Source of the DNA: Alloprevotella sp. OH1205_COT-284
Lineage (GTDB): Bacteria; Bacteroidota; Bacteroidia; Bacteroidales; Bacteroidaceae
DNA length: 58,950 nucleotides
Assembly (NCBI RefSeq): GCF_003859795.1
Contig: NZ_RQYI01000012.1
Location: forward strand, 1 to 58,950
Direction of reading: 5' to 3'
Position 1 is the stretch's first letter; every line of letters begins with the position of its first letter. The notes beneath the pieces are model-generated. The model worked only from the letters and a program-made list of their open reading frames with translations, was not told the origin of the DNA and did not search any database. Made by a program: the position numbers and the translations under genes. Below, in pieces: positions 55,681 to 58,950 of this stretch.

Positions 55681-56999
55681 GGCATCATCGTGAGATTTTG
55701 AAATTGGGATTACCGATTGCCATAGGGCAGTTGGGCACAATCATACTGACCTTTGCCGACACCATGATGGTGGGGCGTTATGGCACGTCGGAATTGGCCG
55801 CGGCGTCTTTTGTGAACAGCGTTTTCAATCTGCTGACAATGATTCTTCTCGGATACAGCTATGGCATCACCCCTTTGATCGCCATGCACCACGGACGTGG
55901 AGAGCTGTCCGAAGCGGGAGCCGTGTTGCGACGAGGTTTGAAAGTCAATTTGCTTTTCGGCGGAGGGCTGATGACCTGTTTCGCCCTTTTCTATTTCGCC
56001 CTTGACCACGTCGGCCAACCCCTCGAATTACTCCCTTTGATGAAGCCCTACTACCTCACCGTGTGGATGTCCGTGTGGTTTGTCATTGTGTTTGGCGCCA
56101 TTCGTCAGTTTGTCGATGGCACCGCCGCCACGCGTATTCCCATGTGGTTTCTGCTGTCGGGCAATCTTCTCAACATTCTGCTGAATTGGCTCCTCATTTT
56201 CGGCGTCGGCATTTTCCCCGAATGGGGGCTTTTCGGTGCCGGTGTTGCCACGTTGGTCAGTCGTGCCGCCATGGCCGCAGGATTGGCGGCTTTGGTCTTT
56301 TTCGGACGGAAATATGCCCCCTATCGTTCCGCGCCCTCACGCATGGTCTGCACCGGTGTCGAAATTCATCGTCGTTCGTGGCCGGTGGGAGCACAGTTGG
56401 GGTTGGAAACCTTTGCTTTCACCTTTTCGGCCGTCATGGCGGGCTGGTTGGGCAGTGTCGAACTGGCGGCCTATCAAGTGCTGATCACCTTGGGCATGCT
56501 CGGCTTCACGCTCTATTATAGTTTCGGCGCGAGCCTAAACATCCGCATCTCCCATTTTCTCGGTCTTTCCGATCTCTCCCAAGCCGCCTCCGCCTGCCGA
56601 TCGGGTCGAAATGTACTTTTGGGAAATGCCACCTTTTCTTCTTTGTTGTTCTTTCTCGGCGGCGGAACGCTGATCGGATTTTTCACTCCCGACATCGCCG
56701 TGGTTTCCACAGCCGTGGGCATCATTCCCGCCCTCATTCTGTATCAGTATGCCGATGCGATGCAAGTATGCTATGCCAACGCCCTTCGTGCCACCGGCCA
56801 CGTCATGCCCATGACGTGGATCGCCTTTTTCTCTTATCTCGTCGTCGGCATCCCTTCGTCCTATGTACTGGCCTTTTCGTTTGGTTGGGGTTTGTTGGGC
56901 ATTTATCTCTCTTTCACCCTCTGTCTGTTCGTCGCCGCCGTGTCTTTCTTCTTGTTTTATCGTAGAGGCCTGCAACGATATGCCTCCTCTCCGAGGTGA
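55677..56999 (+). CDS. MATE-family efflux transporter
   Basis: 440 aa inner-membrane protein with about twelve hydrophobic segments in two similar halves. N-terminal MATE features include LGLPIAIGQLGTIILTFADTMMVGRYG and AASFVNSVFNLL. It exports cationic drugs or metabolites coupled to Na+ or H+; the substrate cannot be read. The ATG overlaps the stop of the glycine-zipper gene, implying coupled translation. Flippase relatives are a lesser possibility. Confidence 0.9.
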   Translation: MRHHREILKLGLPIAIGQLGTIILTFADTMMVGRYGTSELAAASFVNSVFNLLTMILLGYSYGITPLIAMHHGRGELSEAGAVLRRGLKVNLLFGGGLMTCFALFYFALDHVGQPLELLPLMKPYYLTVWMSVWFVIVFGAIRQFVDGTAATRIPMWFLLSGNLLNILLNWLLIFGVGIFPEWGLFGAGVATLVSRAAMAAGLAALVFFGRKYAPYRSAPSRMVCTGVEIHRRSWPVGAQLGLETFAFTFSAVMAGWLGSVELAAYQVLITLGMLGFTLYYSFGASLNIRISHFLGLSDLSQAASACRSGRNVLLGNATFSSLLFFLGGGTLIGFFTPDIAVVSTAVGIIPALILYQYADAMQVCYANALRATGHVMPMTWIAFFSYLVVGIPSSYVLAFSFGWGLLGIYLSFTLCLFVAAVSFFLFYRRGLQRYASSPR

Positions 57000-57076
57000 A
57001 GTTTCAACTTCGGGGTTGAGGCTTCGATTTTTCAGAGAAAAAGCGCATAAAGTGATCATTCCTCGATAATAATGAG

Positions 57077-57084
57077 TAACTTTG
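57077..57084 (+). promoter_or_regulatory. -7 box of the nucleotidyltransferase gene
   Basis: TAACTTTG, perfect match, about 65 nt before the ATG at 57148. No TTG at the -33 spacing. Confidence 0.5.
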
Positions 57085-57147
57085 CGCCGAAAGACAAGGA
57101 CTTCCTTTTCATTGTCGAAATCCATTCAAACATATCTCTATATCATC

Positions 57148-58059
57148 ATGAAACCCACTCTCTTTCTTCTTGCTGCCGGCATGGGCAGTCGTTATGGCGG
57201 TTTGAAACAGCTCGACACATTGGGGCCTCAGGGGCAAACCATCATGGACTATTCCATTTACGATGCCATCAACGCCGGTTTCGGAAAATTGGTCTTTGTC
57301 ATCCGTAAGGATTTTGAAGAAGATTTCCGAAAGATCGTTCTCTCCAAATACCAAGACAAAATACCTTGCGAACTGGTGTTTCAATCGCTCGACGCCCTTC
57401 CCGAAGGCTTCACCTGTCCCGAAGGACGCGAAAAGCCATGGGGCACAAACCACGCCGTGATGATGGGAGCAGGTGTCATCAAAGAGCCTTTTGCCGTTCT
57501 CAACTGCGACGACTTTTATGACCGCGATGCTTTCATGGTGATGGGCAAATTCCTTTCTTCGCTTCCCGAAGGCAGCACGGGGCGTTATGCCATGGTCGGC
57601 TTTCGCGTAGACAATACGCTTTCCGAAAGCGGAACCGTGAGTCGCGGCATCTGTGCGATGGACGAAAACAAACACCTCACTTCGGTTGTGGAGCGCACCA
57701 AAATCGAACGGCATGACGGCAAGGTCGAATATCTCGACGAAAACGACAACTGGGTAGCCATTCCCGACACCACCCCTGTTTCGATGAACTTCTGGGGCTT
57801 CACACCCGACTACTTCGCTCATTCCGAAAGTTTCTTCAAGCAGTTCCTTTCCGATCCCAAAAACATGGAAAACTTGAAGAGCGAATTTTTCATTCCTCTC
57901 ATGGTCGATCACCTCATCAACAACGGTACGGCCACGTGTGAAGTGCTCGACACCACCTCCAAGTGGTTTGGCGTGACCTATCCCGAAGACCGCCCCGAAG
58001 TGGTTGAGAAATTTGCAAAACTCGGTGCCGAAGGCGTATATCCCGAGAAGATGTTCTGA
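57148..58059 (+). CDS. Sugar-phosphate nucleotidyltransferase family protein
   Basis: 303 aa. The N-terminal Rossmann-like nucleotidyltransferase motif is LAAGMGSRYGGLKQLDTLG (8-26), with GTNHAVMMGAG and NCDDFYDRDAF (metal-binding Asp pair) further on. It resembles enzymes making NDP-sugars; in several bacteria similar proteins activate sugar 1-phosphates for envelope glycans or cell-wall recycling, but the substrate cannot be told. The frame opens at 57082; the start at 57148 (MKPTLFLLAAGMGS) is clear. Monocistronic, with a -7 box and a strong terminator. Confidence 0.85.
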   Translation: MKPTLFLLAAGMGSRYGGLKQLDTLGPQGQTIMDYSIYDAINAGFGKLVFVIRKDFEEDFRKIVLSKYQDKIPCELVFQSLDALPEGFTCPEGREKPWGTNHAVMMGAGVIKEPFAVLNCDDFYDRDAFMVMGKFLSSLPEGSTGRYAMVGFRVDNTLSESGTVSRGICAMDENKHLTSVVERTKIERHDGKVEYLDENDNWVAIPDTTPVSMNFWGFTPDYFAHSESFFKQFLSDPKNMENLKSEFFIPLMVDHLINNGTATCEVLDTTSKWFGVTYPEDRPEVVEKFAKLGAEGVYPEKMF

Positions 58060-58087
58060 TTTTTCTTCTTGGTGTAAAAATCAGCGA

Positions 58088-58129
58088 GCCGTGTCAAAAT
58101 TCCACAGAATTTTGACACGGCCGTTTTTT
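58088..58129 (+). terminator. Terminator after the nucleotidyltransferase gene
   Basis: GCCGTGTCAAAATTC (58088-58102) pairs perfectly with 58107-58121 across a CACA loop, followed by CGTTTTTTG. Confidence 0.93.
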
Positions 58130-58302
58130 GTGGATTTCAGAAAGAACATATCGTCCTCTCCGTTTCCAGCTTACGACATTTGTTTCCCCCATTTGAATAC
58201 GACGCCCCAAAAGGGGTACCCGGCTTTTGCCAAGAGTTGATGACGGGAGGAGAGAGGGGACGGAAAAGAGGAGGGGAAGGGCAGTTGTCGAATTTAGATG
58301 GG
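58130..58302. other. Gap without recognisable gene
   Basis: About 170 bp between the terminator and the tandem repeat. No gene or shared module identified. Confidence 0.4.
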
Positions 58303-58372
58303 AGGTAGAGATTTCTATCTTTGAGGTAGAGATTTCTATCTTTGAGGTAGAGATTTTTATCTTTGAGGTAGA
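58303..58372 (+). repeat. Three tandem 21-bp units, each with TATCTTTG
   Basis: Units at 58303, 58324 and 58345 each begin AGGTAGAGAT and end TATCTTTG, with one base change in the third; a fourth starts at 58366 (AGGTAGA) and runs into copy D. The unit occurs once, diverged, at the same place in copy B (about 16776-16798). TATCTTTG equals the -7 promoter consensus, but no -33 box fits. Confidence 0.85.
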
Positions 58373-58790
58373 CAATTTTGGCTCGCCGGCAAACGTGCGA
58401 AAACGCCTCCCTCACGCGTACGCGCGCGTCCCTTGTGTTTTAATTTTGCCTTCACTGCCTTCGCAAAATGAGATAATCGTCTGTTTTTCTGACACTTTCG
58501 TGCGAAGGCAAGTGAAGGCAAAATGAAATTTGGTTTTACAATCGTCTGAAAGTCATTCCGTTGCGTCGATTTTTTGCCTTCACCACCCTCGAAAGAGGCG
58601 GTTTTCTCGCGGAACAGGTGAAAGGAGGTGAAGGAAACCATGGATTTTGCCTTCACCGGTATGTTTTGATTTTCAGATGTTTATAAATTCGCTTTTCGGT
58701 TTGCCTTCACTTGCCTTCGCACGAAAGTGTCAGGAAATCAGCGATTTGGGTGATTTTGCGAAGGCAAAATGGCAAAAAACAAAATGTAGG
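58345..58790 (+). repeat. Dispersed GTGAAGGCA element, copy D
   Basis: The clearest copy. In order: GTAGACAATTTTG, alternating CACGCGTACGCGCGCGT (58413-58429), GTGTTTTAATTTTGCCTTCA, then TGCCTTCAC and TGCCTTCGC facing TGCGAAGGC and GTGAAGGCA across about 35 nt, giving a long stem. Next come TTGCGTCGATTTTTTGCCTT, a second TGCCTTCACC/GGTGAAGG stem, TTTTGCCTTCACCG, and a third pair ending GCGAAGGCAAAATGGCAAAA. It ends without the CGGTTTCATCGA module of the other copies. No shared frame, so non-coding. Confidence 0.85.
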
Positions 58791-58841
58791 GGTGAAAACG
58801 ACAGTCGGAGGCTTAAAACGGAGAGAGGGGCGGCAAGGTGA

Positions 58842-58929
58842 GAGACCTCTGCAACATCCCCTTATAAAATTGTCCAATCCGTTCTTTTTCTCGGATTGGA
58901 CAATTTTGTTTGGAAAATCCCGTGATTTT
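58842..58929 (-). repeat. Right copy of window-end inverted repeat
   Basis: Reverse complement of positions 1-88 with two differences. The 16-bp hairpin is at 58866-58881 with 58892-58907. It follows copy D by about 50 bp; at the left end the same repeat lies about 255 bp before copy A, so the two element types may belong to one larger composite. Confidence 0.85.
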
Positions 58930-58950
58930 GACGTTTCTACTCCTAAAAGG

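Noticed and set aside
58303-58372. CRISPR array
   Set aside because: Units are directly adjacent 21-bp repeats without spacers, and no cas gene is present.
1-58950. Composite transposon or genomic island defined by the end inverted repeats
   Set aside because: The content is mostly core housekeeping and envelope genes, with no transposase or integrase; a contig broken at repeats is a simpler reading.

Overview
The window is a stretch of chromosome from a member of the Bacteroidota, most likely the order Bacteroidales. This rests on a SusC/SusD pair, Omp28-type lipoproteins, a bifunctional fucokinase/GDP-fucose pyrophosphorylase, a FeoA-FeoB fusion, a PorX-type response regulator with a PglZ domain, short type IX secretion (T9SS) C-terminal signals, and promoters of the Bacteroidota form TTTG-N19..21-TAnnTTTG. 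I could not fix the genus. No rRNA, tRNA, CRISPR array, prophage or transposase gene was recognised.

Layout. 0-1 kb: non-coding repeats. 1.0-5.9 kb: translation operon rimP-nusA-infB. 6.1-8.9 kb (minus): fkp. 9.1-13.6 kb (minus): two Omp28-like thiol lipoproteins around a TlpA-like thioredoxin and an outer-membrane beta-barrel. 14.0-16.1 kb: a DUF4923 lipoprotein and a glycine C-acetyltransferase. 16.2-16.9 kb: repeats. 17.0-19.7 kb (minus): a ComM-like ATPase and an AI-2E-family permease, divergent from rsmI and a coiled-coil lipoprotein (19.9-21.7 kb). 22.0-31.0 kb: zinc metalloprotease, SusC, SusD and a T9SS-tailed propeller-like protein, read here as a protein or peptide utilisation locus. 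31.3-34.0 kb: asnA, mtgA and a DUF3127 protein. 34.2-38.2 kb (minus): a five-gene operon with a VTC-type polyphosphate polymerase domain, DUF4956, DUF2490, a small T9SS-tailed protein and a Cthe_2159-like beta-helix protein. 38.2-39.3 kb: repeats. 39.3-44.0 kb: porX, cmk and a feoAB fusion. 44.2-47.5 kb (minus): secreted GH20 hexosaminidase. 48.5-50.3 kb: DUF2795 protein and dGTPase. 50.3-57.0 kb: dut, TPR lipoprotein, DUF4292 lipoprotein, EnvC-like protein, glycine-zipper lipoprotein and MATE exporter. 57.1-58.1 kb: a sugar nucleotidyltransferase. 58.1-58.95 kb: repeats.

The most unusual content is in the long gaps between genes. Four diverged copies of a roughly 0.45-0.5 kb non-coding element lie at 345-767 and 58345-58790 (plus) and at 16317-16790 and 38421-38946 (inverted). 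Each is built from alternating GTGAAGGCA and TGCCTTCAC modules that can form several stem-loops, and each carries a 15-19 nt strictly alternating purine-pyrimidine tract. The two window ends also carry an 88-bp inverted repeat with a perfect 16-bp hairpin. Other small modules (TAACGAGTAGAA, GAGCTAAAA/CTCCAATGCCG, GTAGACAATTTT) are shared between gaps. This mosaic of structured repeats is the best candidate for something undescribed here.

Several genes connect functionally: PorX is a regulator of T9SS, and three proteins in the window (29.4, 35.4 and 44.2 kb loci) end in T9SS-like sorting tails. The SusCD/metalloprotease locus, the hexosaminidase and FeoAB suggest a host-associated organism feeding on proteins and glycans. 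All identifications are by reading motifs; no database search was run.
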